Of a stretch of 64,000 bases of DNA, positions 51,009 through 59,395 are shown piece by piece; the stretch's first letter is position 1; the number at the start of each line of letters is the position of its first letter. The notes below the pieces were generated by a model that saw nothing but the letters and a program-made list of their open reading frames with translations, made no database searches and was not told the origin of the DNA. Source of the stretch: Pseudomonas vanderleydeniana (lineage in GTDB: Bacteria > Pseudomonadota > Gammaproteobacteria > Pseudomonadales > Pseudomonadaceae); the NCBI RefSeq assembly GCF_014268755.2, contig NZ_CP077093.1, positions 3,956,001-4,020,000 of the forward strand, written 5' to 3'. A program made the position numbers and the translations under genes.

Positions 51009-53177
51009 TCAGTATTTCACTCGCAGGGTCAGGGTCGCGTTGCGTGGATCGCCGTACAGGCCGTAGTAGCTGGCCGGCACCCGGGCGTAGTAGGTACGGT
51101 CGAGCAGGTTGTTCATGTTCAGCGCCAGGTCGAGGTTGTCGTTGACCTTGTAGCCGACCAGGCCATCGAGCACTGCGTAACCGCCCTGGTAGCTGACCTC
51201 GTTACGCGTGGTCTTGCTCTGGGCGCGGATACCCCCGCCGACACGCCAGTTGTTCAGCAGGCCGTCCTCGAAGTGGTAGGTGTTCCAGAGCTTGAGCAGG
51301 TGCTTGGGCTCTTCCGGGTCCTGGATGCCATTGGAGCCGGCCGCCGCCGCTCCCAGCAGGTTGGTCTGCAGGTAGGTGTAGCCAGCCTGCACGTCCCAGT
51401 TCGGCAGGACCTTGCCGGTGACCTCCGCCTCGAAGCCACGGCTGCGTGCCTTGCCCTGGGCCAGCCAGCGCCCGGGGTTGGCGTCGTCGGCGACCGGCCG
51501 GTTCTGGTCGTCGATCTGGAACACCGCCAGCGTTGCACCCAGCCGGCCGTCAAGGAACTCGCCCTTCAGGCCGACCTCGGCCTGGTGCCCGGTCCGCGGC
51601 TTGAGCACCGAACCGCTGGCCGTGGTCTGGAACGCCTGCGACGGGGTGAAGATGTCCGAGTAGCTGCCGTAGGCCGACAACCAGGAATTGAGGCTGTAGA
51701 CCACCCCGGCATAGGGGGTGAACTTGTTCTGGTCGGGGTCGTTGACTGTTGCGCCGTTCGACGGCAGCAGGCTCTGGCGCGAGCTTTCGTAGTGGTTCTG
51801 GCGACCGCCCAGAATCAGCGACAGGTCGTCCAGCGGCTTGAAGGTCACCTGGCCGTAGACACCATACTGGCTGGTATCGGAAGTGGTACCGGAACGGTAC
51901 GGAATATCGCGGTTGGCCACCTCGATGTTGTCGATGTCGACCACCCCGCCACTGGTCCCGCCCGACAGGCTGTGCTGGTGGCTCTCGGCGTAGTTGACCC
52001 CGAGCATCAGTTCATGGGTGCGCCCGAACAGTTCGAACGGGCCGTTGACGTAAGAGTCGACACCGACCCAGCGGTAACGGTCCTGCTGATGCTGCAGCCA
52101 GTAGTCGGCCGTACGATCGAGGTTGACCGGGCCATTGATATAGCCGTACTTGGAGCTGATCTCCGAGGTCCGGTAGTTGATGGCCGTGCGGTTCTGCCAG
52201 CCGTTAGCGAAGTGATGCACCAGGTCGGCATAGATCTCGGTCATGTCGGTGTCGGCGTAACTCCAGTCGGTGCCGTAGAAGCCCGAGCGCTTGCCATCGA
52301 CGAAGCTGCCGTTGCTGAAGGTCGACAGCCCATAGTCCAGGCCATTGAGGTTGATCTTCTGCTGGGCCATGCCGACAGTCAGTTCGGTATCCGGATCAAG
52401 GTCGAAGGCCAGCGAGCCATAGATCAGGCCCTGCCCGGTCTTGCCGTCATCCTGGAAGCCACGCTGGTCCTGGCCGCTGAAGCCGAGTCGGCCACGGATG
52501 TTGCCACTGTCGGTCAGCGGCCCGGTGACGTCCCAGGCGGTGCGGTAGTTGTCCCATGAACCGGCCGAGACCGATCCGCTGAGGCTGAACACGTCCTGCG
52601 GGCGCTTGCGCACCAGGTTGACCGTGCCGCCCGGGTTGCCGAAGCCTTGCAGCAATCCGGCCGGGCCGCGCAGCACCTCGACCCGGTCGTAGAGTGCCAG
52701 GTCGAACTGCGGCAGGTACTGCAGGCCGTTGTTCGCCGGCAGGCCGTCGAATTGCACTTCGGCGGCATAACCGCGGGACTGGAAGTAGCTGGTGCCATCG
52801 CCGTAGGTCACCGCCGTGATCCCGGGCGTGTTGCGCAGGGCCTCGTCGACGCTGGTCATGGCCTGGTCGTCCATGCGCTGGCGAGTGATCACCGTCACCG
52901 AGGCCGGTACATCCCTGGGCGCCGCCGACACCTTGCCGACCGTCACCAGAGATGGCTTGTAGCTGTCCGAGCCTTCAGTCGTGGCGGCTTCCTGTGTAAG
53001 CTGGTCGCCGACGACACTGGTCTGCGGCAGGACTGTCTGGGGCGCAGCCTGGGCCTGCCCGACCGCCACGGCCAGGGCCAGCGGGGCCAGCAGGAACAGC
53101 CTGAACGCCGGCAGGCGGGGGCTCCGGTCGGTCGCCAGGGAAAGATGCGCAAAGCGTTCAGTCATACTTCTGCTCAT
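51009..53177 (-). CDS. TonB-dependent siderophore receptor
   Basis: This 722-residue outer membrane receptor has a signal peptide (LFLLAPLALAVAVGQAQA), a TonB-box region near TVLPQTSVVGDQ, a plug domain (DVPASVTVITRQRMDDQAMT, AALRNTPGITAVTYGD-like, GGTVNLVRKRP) and a 22-strand barrel that closes with NATLTLRVKY. An extra FpvA-type signalling domain is absent, so no sigma/anti-sigma relay is expected from it. It is the first gene of the operon, preceded by a Fur-box-like sequence and a divergent AraC gene. ATG 53165 is an alternative start. The length and PIYRSG-like loops resemble FoxA/FiuA-type hydroxamate receptors, a family-level impression only. Confidence 0.92.
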   Translation of the reverse strand: MSRSMTERFAHLSLATDRSPRLPAFRLFLLAPLALAVAVGQAQAAPQTVLPQTSVVGDQLTQEAATTEGSDSYKPSLVTVGKVSAAPRDVPASVTVITRQRMDDQAMTSVDEALRNTPGITAVTYGDGTSYFQSRGYAAEVQFDGLPANNGLQYLPQFDLALYDRVEVLRGPAGLLQGFGNPGGTVNLVRKRPQDVFSLSGSVSAGSWDNYRTAWDVTGPLTDSGNIRGRLGFSGQDQRGFQDDGKTGQGLIYGSLAFDLDPDTELTVGMAQQKINLNGLDYGLSTFSNGSFVDGKRSGFYGTDWSYADTDMTEIYADLVHHFANGWQNRTAINYRTSEISSKYGYINGPVNLDRTADYWLQHQQDRYRWVGVDSYVNGPFELFGRTHELMLGVNYAESHQHSLSGGTSGGVVDIDNIEVANRDIPYRSGTTSDTSQYGVYGQVTFKPLDDLSLILGGRQNHYESSRQSLLPSNGATVNDPDQNKFTPYAGVVYSLNSWLSAYGSYSDIFTPSQAFQTTASGSVLKPRTGHQAEVGLKGEFLDGRLGATLAVFQIDDQNRPVADDANPGRWLAQGKARSRGFEAEVTGKVLPNWDVQAGYTYLQTNLLGAAAAGSNGIQDPEEPKHLLKLWNTYHFEDGLLNNWRVGGGIRAQSKTTRNEVSYQGGYAVLDGLVGYKVNDNLDLALNMNNLLDRTYYARVPASYYGLYGDPRNATLTLRVKY

Positions 53178-53202
53178 GAAGGTTGTTGGCCCAAGTTATT
53201 GT

Positions 53203-53223
53203 AAATGCGATTGGTTTGCATTA
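53203..53223. promoter_or_regulatory. Fur-box-like site between receptor and AraC genes
   Basis: AAATGCGATTGGTTTGCATT (then A) is an imperfect palindrome with arms AATGC / GCATT. It shares about 15 of 21 positions with an AAATGAGAATGATTCTCATT-type Pseudomonas Fur site. It lies 26 bases upstream of the receptor ATG and 44 bases before the AraC ATG, so iron-Fur repression of both is likely. Confidence 0.5.
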
Positions 53224-53266
53224 ATTTTGCCAGTCTGTTTACTGAGCTTCAGGACAACTTGTATCG

Positions 53267-54145
53267 ATGAAAGGACAGAATTGGCGCATTTCTGCCGCTC
53301 ATGGGCCATCCGCACAAAAAGCGGCCATGAACCAGCACCGCGAGTTTCCCGAGGACGCTCCAGCGCTGGTCGTGCGGGCCTACGACTATGCGTCCGGCGC
53401 CAGGCAGCAGCCCCATTCCCACACCCGTATCCAACTGATGTACTCGCCCAAGGGTTTGATGCGCGTCAGCACCGAAACCGGTGCCTGGACCCTCGCACCG
53501 ATGCGTGCGCTGTGGATACCGGCCGGGGTCACTCACGAAGTGCAGATGGTCGGGGAAATCTCCATGCGCTCGGTCTATCTCGACCCGCACGCAGTGCCCT
53601 GGCGCTGGGACGAATGCTGCGTGCTGACCGTGACGCCGCTGATGCGCGAGCTGATCCTGATGCTCAACGACAACCCGAGCCTGGCCGAGGAACCGCGCCA
53701 GCAGGCCTCGGGATTGTTGCTGCACCTGCTGGCCGAAGCATCGCGCCAGAACAACAGCCTGCCCATGCCACTCGACCGGCGCCTGCGGCGGGTCTGCGAT
53801 GCCATCCTGCAAAACCCGGACAACAACGACACCCTCGAGGAATGGGGCGAACGCATCGGCGCCAGCTCGCGTACCCTGGCCCGACGGATGAAGGAAGAAA
53901 CCGGCGTGACCTTCCACCACTGGCGCCTGCAGGTGCGGGTCGACGAAGCCATCTGCCGCCTGGTACAGGGCGTTTCGATCAACGAAGTGGCCCAGGCCCT
54001 CGGCTACCGCAGCTCCAGCGCCTTCATCTACATGTTCCGCAGTCTGCTGGGCAGTACACCGGCGCAGTACGTGGAAAAAATCCTTTCGGGCGCGCCAGGC
54101 CCGGCCAATGAAGAGGCCCCCGCCGGGCTTGTCGGGGCTGGCTGA
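53267..54145 (+). CDS. AraC family regulator, divergent from siderophore operon
   Basis: This protein of 292 residues has an N-terminal cupin-like sensor half (ASGARQQPHSHTRIQLMYSP, APMRALWIPAGVTHEVQMVG) and a C-terminal AraC double helix-turn-helix (WGERIGASSRTLARRMKEET then GVTFHHWRLQVRVDEAICRL and ALGYRSSSAFIYMFRSLLGS). AraC regulators next to siderophore receptors, such as PchR, activate receptor transcription when the ferric siderophore is present, so that role is inferred. ATG 53267 follows a distant AGGA; ATG 53327 is an alternative that would give 272 residues. The Fur-like site lies between the two divergent genes. Confidence 0.88.
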   Translation: MKGQNWRISAAHGPSAQKAAMNQHREFPEDAPALVVRAYDYASGARQQPHSHTRIQLMYSPKGLMRVSTETGAWTLAPMRALWIPAGVTHEVQMVGEISMRSVYLDPHAVPWRWDECCVLTVTPLMRELILMLNDNPSLAEEPRQQASGLLLHLLAEASRQNNSLPMPLDRRLRRVCDAILQNPDNNDTLEEWGERIGASSRTLARRMKEETGVTFHHWRLQVRVDEAICRLVQGVSINEVAQALGYRSSSAFIYMFRSLLGSTPAQYVEKILSGAPGPANEEAPAGLVGAG

Positions 54146-54491
54146 ACGGCGTTGGCGGACATATCCCGCAGGTCCCGCGCAAGCCAGCGGTAACGGACAA
54201 ACCGGGTGGCCCTTTCCCAGCCGAGGCGAGGAAATCACCGACTAGCCCACCCCGCCGCGCGAGCGCAATCATCTGCTCTGGTTCGCTGTCGTCGACAGCA
54301 CCTGCCCACGTGGTCACGATCTTTGAGGCCACGGTACGCCTAGGCGTATTGATCGCCTGAAGTTCGCTCAGTATTCGGCAGCGCGAACAGTCGTCGATAC
54401 CCTCGCCGACCGAATACACCACATCCCCCCCTGACGGAGAGCCCTGCCGTCAGGCGGTGTCTCCGTCGCTCGCGCATGAAAAGGAGACACC
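54146..54491. other. Intergenic region downstream of the AraC gene
   Basis: About 345 bases. CCTGACGG / CCGTCAGG (54430-54454) form an 8-bp hairpin just before the ribosome-binding site of the next gene. A minus-strand ORF crosses the region but lacks a ribosome-binding site and overlaps the AraC gene, so it is not called. No clear promoter was found. Confidence 0.4.
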
Positions 54492-54974
54492 ATGGACGTA
54501 AAAGCATCGCTGCATGAGTTACTGGCGGCTTTCACCTCAGACCTCAAAGGCATCGAGAAACACCTGAAGCAGTCGATCACGGATGTCGGGAGCGAGTTTC
54601 GTGGCACCCTTGGCAACCTGCGAACCACACTCCAGGTACAGAACAGCGGGTTGCAGACCCAGCTTGAACGGCTGGGCGAGCAGATCACCGCTTTAAACAC
54701 CTCCCTCAACGACCAGTTCGACGAACTTCGGCGGTCGAAAGAGAAAAGCGTCGACGGTGCTGGCAGCGCAACCGACAGGAAAGGTCCCGATCTTCCCGAG
54801 GTTGAGGCGTCCGAATTCGTCGACGAAAGAAGTGCTCGGTTGGAAGCCGCTATCCAGGGCCTCCACTCGAAAAATAAACTCATCCAATGGCAGTTGGGGA
54901 TCGTTGCAGTCGGTGTGGCACTTCCGTACATACGGAGCGCTGCCGAACATATCCTTGCTCTTTGCCAGCGTTAA
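54492..54974 (+). CDS. Small hypothetical coiled-coil protein with C-terminal membrane anchor
   Basis: This 160-residue protein is preceded by a strong ribosome-binding site (AAGGAG). It is mostly helical: a coiled coil at about residues 10-80 (ELLAAFTSDLKGIEKHLKQS, TQLERLGEQITALNTSLNDQ), an acidic low-complexity linker (DRKGPDLPEVEASEFVDER), a second helix and a C-terminal hydrophobic segment (LIQWQLGIVAVGVALPYIRS). No signal peptide is present, so a tail-anchored inner membrane topology is likely. I do not recognise a family. It is followed by a strong hairpin and converges with yghU. Confidence 0.65.
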   Translation: MDVKASLHELLAAFTSDLKGIEKHLKQSITDVGSEFRGTLGNLRTTLQVQNSGLQTQLERLGEQITALNTSLNDQFDELRRSKEKSVDGAGSATDRKGPDLPEVEASEFVDERSARLEAAIQGLHSKNKLIQWQLGIVAVGVALPYIRSAAEHILALCQR

Positions 54975-55011
54975 TCCACCTTTTCGCCTTGGGCCAACCC
55001 AGGCGGCTTGA

Positions 55012-55043
55012 CCCCTTGCTCGCCCACATGGGCGAGCAAGGGG
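55012..55043. terminator. Strong hairpin between convergent genes
   Basis: CCCCTTGCTCGCCC / GGGCGAGCAAGGGG form a perfect 14-bp stem around ACAT, midway between the coiled-coil gene and yghU. It has no long T run but the stability suggests a bidirectional transcript end. Confidence 0.65.
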
Positions 55044-55061
55044 TTCTCCCCCAGCCGCAGG

Positions 55062-55940
55062 TTATGCCCGGGTGGCGGCCAGCTTGTCTTCGGTACGGCT
55101 ATCGAAGTCCGCGGCGTCATGCCGCTCGCGCAGTTGGCTGGACAGCTCCCCGGACACACGGTTGACCATCCGCCCCCGCTGTACCGCGGGACGAGCATCG
55201 ATGGCATCGGCCCAACGCTGCACGTTCGGATACTCGTGTACCGACAGGAACTCTGCCGCCTCGTAGAGCCGCCCCTTCACCAGGCCACCATACCAGGGCC
55301 AGATGGCGATATCGGCGATGGTGTACTCATTGCCGGCAATGTACTCGGTGACCGCCAACTGCCGTTCCAGCACGTCGAGCTGGCGCTTGGTTTCCATGGC
55401 GAAGCGGTTGATCGCGTATTCGATCTTCGTCGGTGCATAGGCGTAGAAATGCCCGAAACCACCGCCCAGGTACGGCGCGCTGCCCATCTGCCAGAACAGC
55501 CAGGACAGGCACTCGGCACGCGCAGCCGGTTCGGTGGGCAGGAACGCACCGAACTTCTCCGCCAGGTACTGCAGGATCGCCCCGGACTCGAACACACGGA
55601 TCGGCTTGGCCCCGCTACGGTCGAGCAGTGCCGGGATCTTGGAGTTCGGATTCACGCCGACGAAACCGCTGCCGAACTGTTCGCCCTCGCCGATGCGGAT
55701 CAGCCAGGCATCGTATTCGGCCCCCTGGTGCCCGAGCGCCAGCAGCTCTTCCAGCAGGATCGTGACCTTCTGCCCGTTGGGCGTGGCCAGGGAGTACAAC
55801 TGCAGCGGATGACGGCCGACCGGCAGCTCTTTGTCATGGGTCGCGCCGGCGATCGGCCGATTGATGTTGGCGAACTTGCCACCATTCTCGGTATCCCAGG
55901 TCCAGACCTTGGGCGGCTGGTAATCCGATGAATCACTCAT
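55062..55940 (-). CDS. yghU: Glutathione-dependent disulfide-bond oxidoreductase YghU
   Basis: This 292-residue glutathione-S-transferase-like Nu-class enzyme has strong disulphide-bond reductase activity toward glutathionylated substrates in E. coli. MSDSSDYQPPKVWTWDTENG then GKFANINRPIAGATHDKELP is the family N-terminal signature. The thioredoxin-fold half has VGVNPNSKIPALLDRSG and VFESGAILQYLAEKFGAFLP, and the helical half has GGGFGHFYAYAPTKIEYAIN and YTIADIAIWPWYGGLVKG. No catalytic Cys is expected; Thr/Asn residues serve. It lies upstream of and in the same direction as the LysR gene's stop (57 bases apart), but the regulator is transcribed from further upstream. Confidence 0.94.
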   Translation of the reverse strand: MSDSSDYQPPKVWTWDTENGGKFANINRPIAGATHDKELPVGRHPLQLYSLATPNGQKVTILLEELLALGHQGAEYDAWLIRIGEGEQFGSGFVGVNPNSKIPALLDRSGAKPIRVFESGAILQYLAEKFGAFLPTEPAARAECLSWLFWQMGSAPYLGGGFGHFYAYAPTKIEYAINRFAMETKRQLDVLERQLAVTEYIAGNEYTIADIAIWPWYGGLVKGRLYEAAEFLSVHEYPNVQRWADAIDARPAVQRGRMVNRVSGELSSQLRERHDAADFDSRTEDKLAATRA

Positions 55941-55997
55941 GCTCGATACTCCTTGGTTTGCAATGGATAAAGCGATGGCCTGCCAGGGTGTGAAGCC

Positions 55998-56960
55998 CTA
56001 GCGTGCCGATGAATTCTCATGCCTGCGCGAATACAGACAGTCCTGCGCCAGAGTCTGGCGCATCAGCGTGGCCTCCTGCTCCAGTCGTTCGCACATGAAA
56101 TCGACGAACACACGGATCTTGCGCGACAACTGGCGGCTCGACGGCCAGACGATGCTCAACGTGTCCGGTGGAATCAGATAGCCATGCAACAGGCAGTGCA
56201 GCGAGCCGTCGGCCAGGGCTTCGCGCGCCAGGAAGTCAGGAATGGTGCCCAGGCCGAAGCCCTTGAGCAGCGCTGCCCGCACCATTTCCATGTTATTGCT
56301 GACCATCACCGTGCGGGTGCGTGGTTCGCGCGCGCCCTCCTCGCGCAGCAGCGGGAAATCCAGCAGCTTGCCGTTCTTGAAGTAGCGAAAGCGTACCGCC
56401 AGGTGGCCGTCCAGGTCAGCCGGGGTTTGCGGCACGCCATGCCGGTCCAGATAAGACGAGGCCGCGCACAGCACCGGCTGCACGCCGGGCAACGGGCGAT
56501 GCATCAGGCGTGAATCCGGCAACTCGCCGCTGCGGATGACCACATCCACCCCTTCCTCGATCACGTCCACCAGCTTGTCACTGAAATCCAGGTCCAGTTC
56601 GATATCGGGATAGGCGTCCATGAATGCGATCAGCACTGTCTGGAACAGGTGGTAACTGGCCGCCGGCATGCTCACGCGCAGGCGCCCGCGCGGGATTTCC
56701 GTGGACTGCGACAACGTCGACTGGGCGTCGTCCAGGTCATCGAGGATACGTCGGCAACGCTCCTGGAACACCCGGCCCTCGTCGGTCAGGCTGAGACTGC
56801 GGGTCGAGCGCTGGAACAGCCGGACGCCCAACCGTTGTTCCAGCCGGGTCACCCCCTTGCCCACCGCGGACGCCGACAACCCCAGCGCCCGGCCGGCCGC
56901 CACGAAACTACCCAGCTCTGCCGTGCGGATGAAAGACATCAAGCCACTGAGTCGGTCCAC
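55998..56960 (-). CDS. LysR-type transcriptional regulator divergent from an MFS gene
   Basis: This 320-residue regulator begins MDRLSGLMSFIRTAELGSFV, with the helix-turn-helix at residues 5-65 (AAGRALGLSASAVGKGVTRL then EQRLGVRLFQRSTRSLSLTD). It has a periplasmic-binding-like effector domain (VDVVIRSGELPDSRLMHRPL, VSNNMEMVRAALLKGFGLGT). This is the common YafC/DmlR-like subgroup. It is divergent from the DHA2 pump at 57140 and separated from it by a classic inverted repeat. It probably controls the pump and possibly itself, and yghU may be read through from it. Confidence 0.9.
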   Translation of the reverse strand: MDRLSGLMSFIRTAELGSFVAAGRALGLSASAVGKGVTRLEQRLGVRLFQRSTRSLSLTDEGRVFQERCRRILDDLDDAQSTLSQSTEIPRGRLRVSMPAASYHLFQTVLIAFMDAYPDIELDLDFSDKLVDVIEEGVDVVIRSGELPDSRLMHRPLPGVQPVLCAASSYLDRHGVPQTPADLDGHLAVRFRYFKNGKLLDFPLLREEGAREPRTRTVMVSNNMEMVRAALLKGFGLGTIPDFLAREALADGSLHCLLHGYLIPPDTLSIVWPSSRQLSRKIRVFVDFMCERLEQEATLMRQTLAQDCLYSRRHENSSAR

Positions 56961-56984
56961 CAGCCTCTCCTATTCGATCGTTTT

Positions 56985-57003
56985 ATTCCGCTATGGGCGG
57001 AAT
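56985..57003. promoter_or_regulatory. LysR-type operator (ATTCCGC-N5-GCGGAAT)
   Basis: ATTCCGCTATGGGCGGAAT is a palindrome with perfect 7-bp arms and a 5-base centre, fitting the T-N11-A layout of LysR sites. It lies 24 bases upstream of the LysR start and 137 bases from the MFS gene. The half-site recurs at 2820. Confidence 0.6.
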
Positions 57004-57139
57004 TCTTACCGTTTTTAACTCGATTACACGCTCCTTATCATCCTTGCATGTTCTGTCGACCTCGGTAAACCACCGAACGGTCGACGTAGTTACCTGCAAC
57101 CCGGGTGCCTTTACCGACCCGAACCAAGGATCTCACCTC

Positions 57140-58669
57140 ATGTCCACCCACGCGCTACGGCAACGCCTGATCCTGCTGGCGGTGTGTATCACCGCCATCA
57201 CCCTGCCTTTCAACTTCACCGCACCGGCAGTCGCCCTCCCAGCGATCGGCCAGTCCTTCGGTGGCTCGCCCATGGCTCTGAGCTGGGTCACCAATGCCTT
57301 CATGCTGACTTTCGGCAGTTGCCTGATGCTGGCCGGTACGTTGGCTGACAGCTACGGCCGGAAAAAGGTCTTCATCGGCGGGGTCAGCGCCTTCGCCCTC
57401 CTCGCCGCGATCCTGCCGCTCGCCCCCAACCTGGTGCTGTTCGACATGCTGCGCGGCGCCCAGGGCGTGGCTGCCGCGCTGGCCTTCTCCGGCGGCATGT
57501 CGGCCCTGGCCCAGGTGTTCGACGGCCCGGGCCGCCTGCGTGCCTTCAGCTTCGTCGGAACCAGCTTCGGCATCGGTTTATCCTTCGGCCCCGTGGTGGC
57601 CGGCACGATCATCGAAGCCTTCGACTGGCACCTGATCTTCCTGCTGATCACCGTACTGGCCGTGATTTCCCTGGTGCTGGCCGGCCGCTACATGCCGGAA
57701 TCACGTAATCCCGACGCAGCCGGTATCGACTGGCCCGGCGCAATCACCTTCACCTGGGCGCTGGGGATCTTCACCTTCGCGGTTCTTGAAGTGCCGGAGA
57801 GCAGTTGGACCCACCCACTGGTGCTGGGCCTGTTCACGATGGCGCTGCTGTCCTTCGTCGCCTTCGTGGTGATCGAAAAGCGCGTGGCCCAACCCATGCT
57901 CGACCTGAGCCTGTTCCGCTACCCACGTTTTGTCGGCGTCCAACTGCTGGCAGCCGCCCCCGCCTACTCCTTCGTGGTGCTGCTGATCCTGCTGCCGATC
58001 CGTTTCGTCGGGGTCGAGGGCATGAGCGCGATCGCCGCCGGCTGGCTGCTGATCGCCCTCTCGGCACCGTTGCTGGTGCTGCCGATCGTCGCCGGCTATC
58101 TGACCCGCTGGCTGTCAGCCTCCACCTTGTCCGGCACGGGCCTGCTGGTGTGCGCTGCCGGGCTGTACTGGCTCAGTCTGGTGCCAGTGGGCAGCGGCAG
58201 TGCTGAACTGGCCTGGCCGATGCTGGTGATCGGTGCCGGCATCAGCCTGCCCTGGGGCTTGATGGACGGCATGGCGGTGAGCGTGGTGCCCAAGGAGCGT
58301 GCCGGCATGGCCACAGGCATCTTCAGCACCACCCGGGTGGCCGGAGAAGGCGTGGCAATCGCGGTGGTCACCGCACTGCTGTCGGCCTATACCGCTACCC
58401 ATCTGGACGGGGTGGCGAGCGGCAGCCTGGGCAGTGTCGTCGGCGCAGCGCAGCACCTGGCAACCGGCAACCTCGCCGGGGCCGAGCAATGGCTGCCGGA
58501 TACCGGACGCGAAGTGCTGGCCGCCGGTTACAGCGCCGCGTTCAGCAGCCTGCTCCGGGTGTTGACCCTCATCACGGTGCTGACCGCAGCGGTGGTGTTC
58601 CTGTTCCTGGACAGGGGCGCCGCCGAGGACACCGAGGCCGACGAAGCGACACTCGATCAGGCGGCCTGA
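57140..58669 (+). CDS. DHA2-type MFS efflux transporter
   Basis: This 509-residue inner membrane protein has about 14 helices. It begins with LILLAVCITAITLPFNFTAP and contains the DHA2 motifs SWVTNAFMLTFGSCLMLAGT then LADSYGRKKVFIGG, GAQGVAAALAFSGGMSALAQ and GTSFGIGLSFGPVVAGTIIE. It probably exports small toxic or signalling molecules by proton antiport, without a partner adaptor gene here. ATG 57140 follows AAGGA by 9 bases; an in-frame upstream extension has no ribosome-binding site. It stops 3 bases before the convergent TetR stop. The regulator is most likely the divergent LysR. Confidence 0.92.
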   Translation: MSTHALRQRLILLAVCITAITLPFNFTAPAVALPAIGQSFGGSPMALSWVTNAFMLTFGSCLMLAGTLADSYGRKKVFIGGVSAFALLAAILPLAPNLVLFDMLRGAQGVAAALAFSGGMSALAQVFDGPGRLRAFSFVGTSFGIGLSFGPVVAGTIIEAFDWHLIFLLITVLAVISLVLAGRYMPESRNPDAAGIDWPGAITFTWALGIFTFAVLEVPESSWTHPLVLGLFTMALLSFVAFVVIEKRVAQPMLDLSLFRYPRFVGVQLLAAAPAYSFVVLLILLPIRFVGVEGMSAIAAGWLLIALSAPLLVLPIVAGYLTRWLSASTLSGTGLLVCAAGLYWLSLVPVGSGSAELAWPMLVIGAGISLPWGLMDGMAVSVVPKERAGMATGIFSTTRVAGEGVAIAVVTALLSAYTATHLDGVASGSLGSVVGAAQHLATGNLAGAEQWLPDTGREVLAAGYSAAFSSLLRVLTLITVLTAAVVFLFLDRGAAEDTEADEATLDQAA

Positions 58670-58672
58670 CGC

Positions 58673-59320
58673 TCAGCTATCCTCAAGCGCTCCCAGACCT
58701 TTCAGATAAGCGCAGAACATGTCCGCCATGGCATCGGCATAGCTCTCGATTTCAGCCTCGGTGCGTGGACTCTCCGAGTAGGTCTTGCCCACGGAACCGA
58801 GGGTCATGGTGATCAGCTCGCACGCCAATGCCCGGGTTGCCGTCGCAGCCTCGGGCAAGACCTCCTGCATGAATACCTCGACAGTGCGCCGCCCCGACTC
58901 CCTGACCTCACGGGCCTGGGGCGCATCCCGATACAGGGGTGCCGCATCATTGAGGGCAACACGGACAGCGGCCTCGTCGCATTCGGAACGGACGAACACG
59001 TGCACCAGCGTACGCAACCTCGCCAGAGGCGGACGCTCGCGATTCTGGAGAATGCCGTGGAGCATCTCGCTGGTCTGTTGCCACTCGTCACTCTGCAGGC
59101 GAAACAGGATCGCCGCCTTGTTCGGAAAATACTGGTACACCGAACCGACACTGACACCGGCCCGTTCCGCCACCCGCGTCGTGGTGAAGCGACGCATACC
59201 CTCCTGCGCCAAAACCTGAACAGCCGCCTGCAGAATGGCTGCCACCAGATCATTGGAACGAGCCTGCCGAGGCTCCTTGCGCGAGGTAATCCGCGGGTTC
59301 TGGCGTTCACTCATGGGCAT
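58673..59320 (-). CDS. TetR family transcriptional regulator
   Basis: This 215-residue regulator has the TetR helix-turn-helix at about residues 25-72 (DLVAAILQAAVQVLAQEGMR then RFTTTRVAERAGVSVGSVYQ and YFPNKAAIL), followed by an all-helical ligand domain with RPPLARLRTLVHVFVRSECD. The start is ATG 59320 or 59314; the region upstream (AT-rich, with the divergent methyltransferase promoter) is non-coding, so longer forms are rejected. It is divergent from the O-methyltransferase gene by 75 bases and most likely represses it. It converges on the MFS gene with only 3 bases between stops. Confidence 0.9.
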   Translation of the reverse strand: MPMSERQNPRITSRKEPRQARSNDLVAAILQAAVQVLAQEGMRRFTTTRVAERAGVSVGSVYQYFPNKAAILFRLQSDEWQQTSEMLHGILQNRERPPLARLRTLVHVFVRSECDEAAVRVALNDAAPLYRDAPQAREVRESGRRTVEVFMQEVLPEAATATRALACELITMTLGSVGKTYSESPRTEAEIESYADAMADMFCAYLKGLGALEDS

Positions 59321-59395
59321 GGCTCGCAATGCGAATAGAAAATATGAAGGTTCATTCGCATTATAACCACTCATCCAACACGCCAGGAAAACCCC

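Noticed and set aside
54024..54422. 132-codon minus-strand ORF crossing the AraC 3' end and the intergenic gap
   Set aside because: No ribosome-binding site, overlaps a firm regulator gene and shows no recognisable domain.
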